From Tuctoria greenei (lineage: Eukaryota > Streptophyta > Magnoliopsida > Poales > Poaceae): a DNA stretch of 64,000 nt. Location of the stretch: positions 97,625,178-97,689,177 of the forward strand of contig JAYESD010000011.1 in the NCBI GenBank assembly GCA_036927565.1, read 5' to 3'. The number at the start of each line of letters is the position of its first letter. The first letter of the stretch is position 1. The position numbers and the translations under genes were made by a program. Below the pieces are notes generated by a model. That model did no database searches. It was not told the origin of the DNA and saw nothing but the letters and a program-made list of their open reading frames with translations. Of the stretch, positions 54,470 to 64,000 are shown one piece after another.

Positions 54470-57400
54470 CTCCAAGAATAATTAGGTTGTTCAGACCTTT
54501 CTTCCAATTCCTGCCTACTAGATCATTGATTCACGTCATCATTCCAAAAAAATTGAGCTCAGCCGGCTGGTGAGCTAAGGGATGAAGACCGACTTGCCTA
54601 AGTCATAAGAACCAGAATTGTCTTGCAAAAACACATGATACTAGAAGGTGATCCAGAGTATCCTCCTCTTGGTCACACAACAAACAGCTCTCTGGATGCT
54701 CCAACCCCCTTCGAGCTAAATGGTCTGCAGTCCAACACTTGTTGTGCGCCACCAGCCACATAAAAAATTTACATTTGGGTGGTGCCCAAGTTTTCCATAT
54801 CCCTTCAAAAGGCTGAAACTGTACAGAACCAATGAAAAAACTTTCGTAAGATGTCTTTGCTGAGTACAAGCCATTGACTGCCAGTCCAAAGAAATGTTTA
54901 TCAGAAGTATCCGGCTACAGCTCAAAGTTAGACAAAAGATCCAGACTCGGAGATATTCCCTAGTGGCTCCATCCGAGAGGCCCCCTATATGTTTTCCTGA
55001 CTGTACACTTATTGGCCTTTCTCTTTGGAACAGCAGCATGAGGACGGGGAGCAATATCTATGATTCACTGCCATGGATTCATCGATCAGTCCAAAAAATA
55101 GTGGTAGCACCATCACCGACTTCAGTTTGCATGGCTAAAGAGAAAAAGGCTCTCACCTTATCCAACACTTGAATGGGTAGGGCCGACTAAGGCCGTTCAG
55201 GTTCAGTTTTTGCTAGCCATAACCATCTCATCCTAAGAGCTCAACAAAATTCATTGAGACTAGAGATTCCAAGTCCTCCTAGCTCAAGGGGACGACATAC
55301 CTTCCCCCAAGCTACAAGACAATGTCCTCCCTTGGCATCTTTGCGGCCTCTCCATAGGAAAGCTCTTTGAATTTTACTAATTTTCTTAACAGCCCAGGAT
55401 GGGAGATCAATTGCCACAGCAAGGTAGATCAGCATACTTGTTAAGACAAACTGCGCTTGAATACAACGGCCTGCTCTGGTCATCAATTCAACTTTCCATC
55501 CTGGCAATTGACCAGCAATTCTATCCACAATGGGTTGCACTTGATCCTTTGTAAGATTTTTCAAGGAGAGCCGTAGGTCCAAGTTACGGCATGGAAAACT
55601 TGAGATTTCACAAGGAAGCAGATCTTGCGGTGTGGCCATCTCTGTTTCGTCACACCGGATAGGGAAAACACTACTCTTTTGAACATTATTCTTCAGTCCC
55701 GGCGTTCACCGAAATGTTGTAAGATTTCCAGCACAATATTAATTTCCTGTGGTGTCGGGCAAAGGAACATAACCACATCATCGGCACAAATGGAAATTCG
55801 GTGTTGGAGCAATCTGGTTGACAAGGAATGCAGCAGCCCCGCCTCTTCAGCTTTGTTGATGAAACATCCCAAAATATCCATTACAAGAATGAAAATCATT
55901 GGAGAGAGAGGGTCACCCTGCCTTAAGCCTCGCTGATGAGAAATAATGTCACCAGGGATTCCATGGAGCAGCACCTTGGTGGATGAAGAGGCCAACAAAA
56001 CACTCAGCACATCTATCCAAATCTGTCCAAAAACTAATTGCTGCATCACTTCTAAAATGAAAGGCCAAGAAGTTCAATGAAAAGCCTTTGAGATATCGAG
56101 TTTAAGAAGGATTCTAGCTTTTTTCTGTTCGTGAAGAAACCTTGTTGTTTGCTGAACCAACATAAAATTGTCTTAAATAAAGCGACCCTTAATAAAAGCA
56201 CTCTGACCTGGAGACACCATCTCATGAAAACGACCAGCAAGGCGATTAGCCATTGTTTTAGTAACCAGCTTAGAAAATCTATGCACTAATGGGTCTAAAA
56301 TCCTTCACCTGCTCAGCCCCAACTTTTTTCGGAATTAAGGTGATACAGGCTGTGTTGAGAGCCTCAAAGTTCATAAATTTCCTACTCCAGATAGCTGAAG
56401 TAGCGGACATAATATCCACTTTAATAATGTCCCAACATGTCTTATAAAACATCCCTGTGAAACCATCTGGTCCTGGAGCATTAGCAGAAGGGAGATTCTT
56501 AATGGTTTTCAACACTTCATCATGTGTGAAAGGTTGGTCCAACTCAGCCAAGTCATGACTTGGAATCCCTAAGGCCTCCAGATCAATAGAGAATTCTCTG
56601 TCTTGACATTGGCCTAACAAATTATTATAATAATCATCCACCATCCTAGCTTTTTTCTCATCGTGAGTATAGACCTGGTCTCCAGACAGTTTCGTAATGA
56701 AAGTTTTCCTTTTTCTATGCCGGGCATGTAAATGAAAGAGTCTATAGTTTGTGTCCCCGTCTTTAAGCCATCCAATTCTGGACCTCAGCCTAGCCATGGT
56801 GCGCTTGAAGGAGGCTAAGACCACGTATTGTTTCTTGAGATTATTCTTTAACCAAATTTCAGCTGCTGTGATAGTACGACCATTTTGAGCAATTTCTAAT
56901 TGATGCAGAATATCCCGAGCCAGAGCTAGCTGCGAGTTGATATGACCCACCTTCTTATCACTCCAAGCCGGTAGACCCCTCGCTGTTATTTTAAGTTTCA
57001 GATCAAGGGTCAAAAAAGGACAAGTTTTGATATGAATTGGGTCCCAGGCTGCCTGCACTGCCTCACGGAAACCTTCTGATTTCGGCCAGAAAGCTTCAAA
57101 ATAAAAGCGAGGTTTTCCAGACTTCAAATCCGCGAGCCCATGGATTAAGGGAATGATCAGAGTCATCGGTAGCTGTACTTTGAAGCAGCACATTTGGGTG
57201 CAGCTCTTCCCAATCAATGGAACAAAGGACTCTATCTAGCTTCACCAAGGTCGGCACATCCTGTTGGTTAGACCAAGTAAACTTGCGCCCATGCAAAGGG
57301 ATCTCTTTTAGAGCAAGATCATGAATTAACCTTTTGAAGCGACCCATCATAGCTCGGTTAAGATTAGAATTGTTCTTATCCTCATCTCTATAAATCAGAT

Positions 57401-57777
57401 TAAAATCCCCAGCAATCACCCAATGCCCTTGACACTCAGCTCTGATTGTTCTTTGTTCTTCCAAAAACTGAATTTTTCACTCATTCCCTTGGGGGCCGTA
57501 CACACAAGTCAGCCACCATGTCTGACCAAGACTTGAACAAAATTGCACAGAACTACTATTATCACCCACCGTTGCATCCCTCTAATGCCCACGTTGCATC
57601 GCCAAGCGACCATCAGCCCTCCACTAGCTCCAACTGAAGGGATTTCAACGAAATCAGTAAATTGAGAACCCAGCATAGAAACCAAAATGCGTTGATACAG
57701 TATTTCCATCTTAGTCTCTTGGATGCACACAATGTCAACACGATAACTATCCACAAGAGAGCGCACGCAGTCCTGAC
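54470..57777 (-). pseudogene. LINE ORF2: endonuclease, reverse transcriptase, zinc-binding region
   Basis: On the minus strand: endonuclease text (VDSYRVDIVCIQETKM, later VIAGDFNLIY, and TATDDSDHSL with the SDH catalytic motif), RT (NAPGPDGFTGMFYKTCW, ACITLIPKK, RGLRQGDPLSPMIF, ADDVVMF), and the C-terminal zf-RVT region (FFMWLVAHNKCWTADHLA, then CLLCDQEEDTLDHLLVSC). Many stops and frameshifts occur (near 57100-57215, 56250, 56050, 55650, 55240 and 54870). The endonuclease is cut at 57777 by copia-3, and ORF1 must lie outside the window. A LINE nicks target DNA and copies its RNA onto it. Confidence 0.93.
57773..57777. repeat. Putative TSD CTGAC of copia-3, left copy
   Basis: CTGAC stands before the TGTTAGG LTR edge. 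The matching copy would be past the right window edge, so it is unconfirmed. Confidence 0.5.
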
Positions 57778-58348
57778 TGTTAGGTCTTAGGGTTCTTAGG
57801 ATCGATACTAGCAATGCCTAATTAGGTTTACTTAAGTCTAATCTAATGTGACAGATAATTTTAGGCATAATTAATCATCTTCGTTCTAATTACTTAGACT
57901 AGTGATCAAGCAATTCAGTCAAAGAAGCAGAACATGTATAATCTAGAATAGGGTAAAGAGATTAGGAAGAGGGAGATTAGGGTTACCATCAGAGGGTCCA
58001 CCAGATGCCATTGGGCTCTGGTGGATTGTCGCAGGCGAGTAGCTCGGCGCAGGTAGATAGGTGATTCAAGGAGATCGCCGGCGCAGTGGAGGCTTGGCGC
58101 AGAAACGGCGGCGGAGGTCTTCCCCTCACTCTGCGTCCTAATAGATCGCTTAGGGTTTGTGCGGGGAGTTTATGGCAGCTAATCAACTCGGTGATTAGAG
58201 CCCCAGCCCTCCCCCTCTATTTATATGGCGCGTGTGAGAGGGGGCCGCACCGAACTAAGTCGGTTGCGCCCCCGATCAGGGCACGTAGGGGAGTCAGACT
58301 CGGGGGGCGTGGTTGTTGCCCACGTCATCCACCGAGATCACACTAACA
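57778..58348 (-). repeat. Copia-3 3' LTR (571 bp)
   Basis: The ends are TGTTAGGTC and CACTAACA. A minus-strand TATA box (ccatataaatagag) is at 58216-58229. The region is otherwise non-coding. Plus-strand polypurine complement ttccccccccctt follows at 58349-58361. Confidence 0.88.
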
Positions 58349-58564
58349 TTCCCCCCCCCTTGATCTCAGGACCTTAACTCATTATCTTATTTGCTAAACT
58401 AATCTTACACATATTTCTTTTGCTTTGACATAAAGGGCACGACGCATCAAAAACAGCCATTTACGCACTGTTTGACTCGACGACCACGATACGTCTCACA
58501 ATAAGAAATAATCTTACACTATGGTGGCCCCTTAGAATCCAGGATATTATCACGGGGTCTCCCT

Positions 58565-59236
58565 TAAACCCATGCCGGCTACGTGTTCACTGAACACGTT
58601 GGGTGGAAGGCCCTTAGTTAGCAGATCCGCAAGCATTTGCTTAGTACTGATATGCTCGAGGCTAATTGTGTGATCCTGGATTTCCTATTTCACAACATAA
58701 TACTTAATGTCGATGTGTTTGGCAGCACCACTCGACTTGTTGTTGTGAGAGTAAATAATTGCTGTCTGATTATCGCAATATAACTTAAGTGGTTTATGAA
58801 TGTTGTCGACCACTTTAAGACCGGGAACAAATTTCTTAAGCCAAGATGCCTGCCCGGTAGCCTCATAACAAGCAACAAACTCAGCATACATTATGGACGA
58901 TGTAGTGATTGCTTGTTTGGAGCTTTTCCACGATATAGCTCCATTCGCGAGGGTGAATATGTAACCTGACGTGGATTTCTTAGTATCCACAGAACCTGCG
59001 TAATCTAAATCTAAATAACCCACTATTTCTAGTGACTCAGTCTTACTATATGTTAGCATGAGGTGTTTAGTGTCCTCTATGTATCTTAATGCCTTCTTAA
59101 AGGCTTTTCGGTGATCTAATCCTGGATTACTTTGGTATCTGCCAAGTATCCCAGTCAGAAAAGCTAAGTCAAGGCGTGTACAAACTTGAGCATACATCAA
59201 GCTTCCGACAGCAGAAGCATAAGGAATTTCTTTCAT
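58565..59236 (-). pseudogene. RNase H domain, copia-3
   Basis: Motifs in order: IPYASAVGSLMYA, RYQSNPGLDH, VGYLDLDYAGSVD, KSTSGYIFTLANGAISW, LYCDNQTAI and AAKHIDIKYYVVK. A TAG near 58685 then interrupts, and the frame continues in HISTKQMLADLLTKGLPP to a stop near 58565. One acidic position reads LDLDYAG where S/DADFAG is usual. Confidence 0.9.
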
Positions 59237-59489
59237 CTGATCAACCTCATACTGATTCTAAGGCGATTGAGAGTTCAAAATTCTATCGCCCTTAACTATT
59301 GGAGCAAGCAAGGTTTGCTATTATGCATACCATACTTTCTAAGTACGCTTTCTAAGTATGCCTCCTGAGATAATCCTAAGACCCCCTTAACACGATCTCA
59401 GTGTATCTCAACCCCTAAAACAAAGGTCGCTTCACCCAGATCCTTCATATCAAAGTTTGAGGATAAAAACTTCTTAGTTTCTAAGAGTG

Positions 59490-60488
59490 GGTTGACATCA
59501 CTACTTGCTAATAAGATGTCATCCACATAAAGGACTAAGAAAATGAACTTTCCATTCTTAAACTTGGAATAAATTCAATTATCCTCCTCATTTTCCTTAA
59601 ACCCAAACTTTCTAATAATCTCATCGAACTTGAGATACCATTGTCTTGAAGCTTCCTTAAGTCCATAAATGGATTTCTTCAAGTGACATCCCATATGTTC
59701 CTTACCCTTAATGAAAAAACCTTTCGGTTGTGTCATATAGACGTCCTCATATAGATCCCCGTTGAGGAACGCCATATTTACATCCATTTGATGCAATTCT
59801 AATGCGCTACTAATGCCATGATGATTCTAAAAGAATCCTTAGACGACACAGGAGAGAAGGTCTCATTGTAATCAATACCCTCCCGCTGAGTGAATCCCTT
59901 AGCCACAAGTCTAGCCTTATACTTTTCGATCTTCCCATTGGAGTCACGCTTAATCTTGTAGACCCACTTACAACCTACAGTTTTGGCTTCTTTAGGAATC
60001 TCTACTAAGTCCCAAACCTTGTTGGCACTCATGGAACTCATTTCGTCTTCCATGGCCTTGTACCATTCAGATGACTGAGGTCGCCTCATGGCATCTTCGT
60101 AGGAGGTGGGATCATCCTCCATCTTAACTTCTTTGCTCAAGTAGATCTGATAGTCATCCGGGATGGTCGACCGTCTTACTCTTTGTGATCTTCTTACTTG
60201 AGCATCATCTAAGGGTTGAGGCTGTTGCTGAACCTCATTTTGTTCGACTATATCCTCAACAGACTGAGAAGGTGGAACCTCACTTATTTCTGTTGTGGCC
60301 GATGGAGGTGCAGCAATAGGCACTGTGTCACTAGTAGCACGTACCGGTGGCACAACGATAGCTGGTAGGGTGAAATAAGGCTCCTGAGTCATCGGAATGG
60401 GTAAACTAATCCGTTCCTCCTCAAGGTGTATTCCTACCGTACCGTGCTCCCCCTGATCATAGCGTCTTCTAAGAATACGGCATGTCAT
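59490..60488 (-). pseudogene. Reverse transcriptase, copia-3
   Basis: An acidic/Pro-rich linker leads to WYKAMEDEMSSMSANKVWDL, VGCKWVYKIKRDSNGKIEKY, REGIDYNETFSPVSSKDSF, MDVNMAFLNGDLYEDVYM and KSIYGLKEASRQWY. YVDDILLASSD with the catalytic pair lies near 59515. A frameshift near 59798 and a stop at 59575 break it. Confidence 0.9.
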
Positions 60489-61240
60489 GTTTCTATGAAC
60501 TTAGTATGTCGATCTGGACAATAGAACCTAAAACCCTTACTTTTCTCACGATAGCCAATAAAGTGGCAACTAACTGTTCTAGGTTCTAGCTTACTAATGT
60601 TTGGGTTGAACATCTTAGCCTCAGCTAGACAACCCCAAATATGAAAATAGTTTAATGAGGGCCTACGTCCTGTCCACATCTCATACGGTGTCTGAGGTGC
60701 TGACTTAGTGGGAACCCGATTAAGCACATGAATGGCGGTTTTTAACACCTACATCCATAGGATAACCGGTAACGTAGAATAACTTATCATACTTCTTACC
60801 ATGTCTATAAGAGTACGGTTTCTACGTTCCGCAACACCGTTCTGCTGAGGTTCGCCCGGTGTAGAATATTGGGCGACTATGCCATGTTCCTGTAAAAACC
60901 TTGCAAAGGGTCCAGGAACCTGACCATATGGGGTATGCCGACCGTAGTACTCACCTCCACGATCGGATTTTACTACCTTAATCTTAGTATTGTGCTGATT
61001 TTCTACTTCAGCCTTAAATATCATAAACTTATCCAATGCTTCGGATCGCTCCTTGATTGGATAAATATAACCATAACGAGTTTAGTCGTCCGTGAACGTT
61101 ATGAATGAGTCATACCCGTCTACGGAGACTACGGGAAACGGACCACAAATGTCCATGTGAATAATTTCTAAAATTCCCATGCTACGTATGGCGTTCTTCT
61201 TAATAGTCTTAACAAACTTACCTTTAATGCAATCAATGCA
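60485..61240 (-). pseudogene. Integrase, copia-3
   Basis: Catalytic contexts are IIHMDICGPFPVVSVDGYDS (near 61150), KVVKSDRGGEYYG and GEPQQNGVAERRNRTL. TPYEMWTGRRPSLNY and WGCLAEAKMFNPN follow. Stops lie near 61080 and at 60749. Confidence 0.9.
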
Positions 61241-61246
61241 TTCTTC

Positions 61247-61789
61247 TTAATCTGAAAAGTCTAAGTGAGGTAAGATCGATTGAGATACTAAGCGTTCGAT
61301 CCTCCACCTCGAAATATGGCATAAACGACAGTGCCATAATTTCGACGATGTTTCAAAATTGATTCTTTTACGCTTGTTTCCTTTTATGTCATTCTTAGCG
61401 GGAATTTGATCATTACTTAAGGCATTCACATTATCATGAGTGGACAGTAGGTAAAGCATGTCTTGTCTGAAGGCAAGACCGACAATCTTATTATTCAAAC
61501 TAATAGAGTATTTGTCTTCGCCAAAATGTCAAACAAATCCACAATTATCTAGAAATGAAACTGATATCAAATTCCTCTCTAAACTAGGGACATAAAGAAC
61601 ATCATGAAGTCTAAGTATGAAACCACTACTAAGTCTAAGAGGATAGGTTCCAATGGCTTCAACTTCAGCTTCATGGCCATCAATGACTTTGATGGTCCTT
61701 TCCCCCCTTCTTATAGCCCTCATTGTACTTAACCACATTCTTAGCACACCACTTAATAAAACCAATGCAGTCCTTCTGGCGATGTCCAA
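61247..61789 (-). pseudogene. Protease remnant and integrase zinc-binding region, copia-3
   Basis: The text AIRRGERTIKVIDG, VEAIGTYPL and LHDVLYVPSLERNLISVS is the second half of the copia protease. The active-site DSGA segment that should precede it is absent: gag text (FIKWCAKN) runs directly into it near 61700-61740. The zinc-binding WHCRLCHIS and CIDCIKGKF follow. Confidence 0.85.
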
Positions 61790-62612
61790 AATCTTTGCAA
61801 AACTTGCACTGGTCTGATTTTAACTTAGAACCAGAAGGTTGAGGAGCTGTCCCTTTGCCCTTAGAAGAGGAGCCATGTACCTTAAAAGATGGTGGCTTGG
61901 GAGAGGTGAAGTAGGTCTTCGCCTTTCCCTTACCCTTACATTTGGTGAAGTTAATGGAGTCTCCACCCTTACCTTTTATGCGCTCCTCCTCCAGAACGCA
62001 CATAGCCATGACCTTTTCTAATGTCCAGCTATCTTCCTTAGAGTTGTAATTTATCACAAAAGCCTCCAACTCCTTAGGTAAAGATATGAAGATGAAATGC
62101 ACAAGCATCTCATCTGGCATGGCTAAGTTAAGAGTCTTGAGGTTTGCATTTAAATTACTCATCTTGAGGATGTGATCTCTCACACCCCCACTAGTGTACC
62201 TCTCATTAACAAGCCTTTTTAGGAGAGTGCTTGCTAATGTCTTAGTGGAGCCTTTGTACCGACTTTTGACCTTGGCAAGATACTCAGTTGCCAGCTCACA
62301 GTCAAGAATAGCTCCTCTTATGGTCTCAGAAATGGTGGCCTTAATGACCATGAGGCATTTTCTGTTGGATTCTTCCAATGCCTTAAGATCCTTAGGGTAT
62401 TTTTCCTTAAGCTTAATGTACTCCTCTTTTCTTACTCCAAACTCCTCATTAGTCTCCTCAGGCTGAGCAATTGGAGCTTTAGGATCAACAGGTCGATCCT
62501 TTCTTAGGCAAAGATCAAGGTTTCCAATTGCTAAGTTCATCCTGAGTCTCTCATTCCATGTCCCATAGTTATGACTAGCAAGGGTCTCTATGGAGGCAAT
62601 GAGAGTTACCAT
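61680..62612 (-). CDS. gag, copia-3
   Basis: An uninterrupted frame of 310 codons starts MVTLIASIETLASHNYGTW and contains UBN2-type gag text (LAIGNLDLCLRKDRPVDP, YTSGGVRDHILKMSNLNA, PDEMLVHFIFISLPKE), a basic KGKGKAK linker and a CCHC knuckle (CKFCKDFGHRQKDC). It is the only full-length retroelement frame in the window, but its last 20 or so codons read past the deletion junction into protease DNA in another frame. A T-rich tract ending in AG at about 62627-62640 on the minus strand looks like a splice acceptor just upstream. Confidence 0.88.
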   Translation of the reverse strand: MVTLIASIETLASHNYGTWNERLRMNLAIGNLDLCLRKDRPVDPKAPIAQPEETNEEFGVRKEEYIKLKEKYPKDLKALEESNRKCLMVIKATISETIRGAILDCELATEYLAKVKSRYKGSTKTLASTLLKRLVNERYTSGGVRDHILKMSNLNANLKTLNLAMPDEMLVHFIFISLPKELEAFVINYNSKEDSWTLEKVMAMCVLEEERIKGKGGDSINFTKCKGKGKAKTYFTSPKPPSFKVHGSSSKGKGTAPQPSGSKLKSDQCKFCKDFGHRQKDCIGFIKWCAKNVVKYNEGYKKGGKDHQSH

Positions 62613-64000
62613 ATTTGAGGCACCTTAATAAAACAAACACAGGGGTTAGAAAATGACTAAAACAACATATGATGAAGCACATACTTAAAATTGCACTTAA
62701 AAAATAAGAAATGGCATGAAATGTATTTCATGTTGGTTACTCAACAAAACCATTTCACTTAAATAATAATGGAAATATTTCACATTAGTTACTCTAGTTT
62801 CCATTTCACTTAATAACTTAATTAACATGGAAATATTTGACGTTGGTTACTCTAATTTCCATATAGACATACTTAAAATTCATGGATGCATTTCCAATAC
62901 AATGAAAATATAGTGGAAATAAACTCAAGCATGTCAAAATTAAATTTTCACGTTCATTACTTATTTAATTTCCATGCAAAACATACACACTTAAAATTCT
63001 AGCAAATTTAAACTTTCACGTTGGTTACTTATTTAAATTTACTACTAAATAACAACGGAAGCTAAATAAACTTAATTTCTTAAATCACTAAAATTAATTG
63101 CAAAAACTTAATGCAATTAATTGGATTTAAACAATTGAAAAAATTCACTTAATAACTTAAATTACAAAAAGTTACAGAAATGATGCAGTTAAAATCACAC
63201 AAAACATCACATAAATTTTTCTAAAATTTTCCCAGCTATTTAACTAATTTTCTAACCATTTTCTTAATTTCTAGAATTATTTTTCCATTCTAAATCAATT
63301 CTGAAAATTAAAATTGTGGAAAAATCCAAAAGGGCCAAAACCCTGAATTTGGCCCACTGATCAAACTTTTGGCCCAGCCCACAAACTAAAAATCCTTAAT
63401 AAAAAGGAAAATTTCCAGCGCGTGGCGCATTAGGCAATTAGCCCAAACCTGGAAACAGCCCATGAGGAAAATCTGAAAAAAATCGGAAAAATAAAAGGGC
63501 AGCCCAGACGGCCCGTTTACCGGCCCCGCATGGGCTCTGAGCCCGCCATCGCGAGGTAGCGGTCGGCGCGCGTTGTGCTCCGTTGGATTTCGATCCGACG
63601 GCTGAAAAATGGTCAAACCCTAAAACTTAAGTGGATCTCATCTGTCCGTTGTAGATGTAACAGCTGAGCACAGACTCCGGACGATACTTAAATGTTCGCC
63701 GCCGAGGTTCTCGCGAACCCTAATTCATTTCTCCTGCACCATTCTCTCTCTTATCCGAGCGAGCGAGGCGGCGGCGAGCTCGGACCTCCGGCGCCGCCAT
63801 GCCATCAGCGCCGGCGAGAGATCCCCCCATCGGGGTGGAGCTCCGTCGCCGCTGATGACGATGGATGGTCGGCCGTTGAGGGAAACCGGCGCTCACGACA
63901 GATCTGAGTGGAGGGGGGTGCTTCGCCGCAGGGACTTCCGGGACGGCCACACCTTCGCCGCCGGCAAGCGACCGAGAGGTTGCTTGTCGTTGGCTGAAGT
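62613..64000. other. Leader of copia-3 or promoter-like segment, no gene recognised
   Basis: No primer site or LTR edge is seen up to the window end. 62640-63330 is very AT-rich with about five spaced copies of cacgttggttactt-type text. 63350-63630 holds several ggccca/tgggc motifs, and an aaaccctaaaac telo-box lies at 63616-63627. 63690-64000 is GC-rich with 5'UTR-like text. ORFs at 63692-63907 (plus) and 63720-63950 (minus) overlap and look like composition artefacts. Confidence 0.5.

Larger units (their letters stand above)
57778..64000 (-). mobile_element. Copia-3: Ty1/copia element inserted in the LINE endonuclease (right part outside)
   Basis: The minus-strand element has its 3' LTR at 57778-58348 (TGTTAG...CTAACA), a polypurine tract, RNase H, RT, integrase, damaged protease, gag and a long leader. 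Its 5' LTR is beyond the window. The pol type is not Sirevirus: there is no accessory ORF and gag is short. I cannot fix the lineage. Interrupted LINE sequence is expected to the right of its 5' LTR. Confidence 0.85.

Noticed and set aside
58086..58346. 86-codon plus-strand ORF
   Set aside because: It lies across the copia-3 LTR promoter and polypurine end on the opposite strand. Composition explains it.

Overview
The window is a block of nested transposable elements from a plant nuclear genome, almost certainly a grass. The grounds are Sirevirus-type copia elements with clustered polypurine tracts and palindrome-rich LTRs, a chromovirus with 3.2 kb LTRs holding a very GC-rich segment, Athila-like LTRs with a tRNA-Asp primer site, and a CACTA transposon carrying host exons. 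I cannot name the genus. I see no intact host gene, no RNA gene and nothing prokaryotic. A 100-N assembly gap lies at 31393-31492.

Left half (1 to 41046). The oldest recognisable layer is a non-autonomous Ty3/gypsy element. Its 5' LTR remnant and gag lie at 26622-29205, and its gag end, pol tail and 3' LTR at 39582-41046. An old Sirevirus LTR (1-475 plus 26361-26621) sits in its 5' LTR. Inside that LTR lies a pol-less Athila-like element (476-26355, TSD CCTGT). Inside that lies Sirevirus-1, minus strand (5749-23529, TSD TAGAG). Inside the 3' LTR of Sirevirus-1 lies a non-autonomous chromovirus (6867-15083, TSD AATGG). Separately, the gag of the gypsy element is split by a chromovirus-like solo LTR (29206-39581). 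That LTR is itself split by a CACTA element (31928-38870, TSD TGT).

The CACTA element is the most interesting object. On its minus strand it carries two adjacent exons of an ARGONAUTE PIWI domain and three exons of a SUMO-conjugating E2 (UBC9/SCE1). It also holds a small TATA-preceded reading frame present in two copies, a tandem array of about 205 bp units, and an inverted fragment of the gypsy element.

Right half (41047 to 64000). A minus-strand chromovirus integrase/chromodomain fragment (41120-42286) is cut by a LINE, minus strand. The LINE is interrupted by Sirevirus-2 (42625-54464, TSD CCATG) and again, in its endonuclease domain, by a third copia element (57778 to past the right edge). 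Sirevirus-2 has a long accessory ORF and a palindrome family that also occurs inside gag.

Every pol gene seen is broken by stops, frameshifts or deletions. The window therefore reads as repeat-rich, probably heterochromatic DNA with successive insertions ordered by their target-site duplications.
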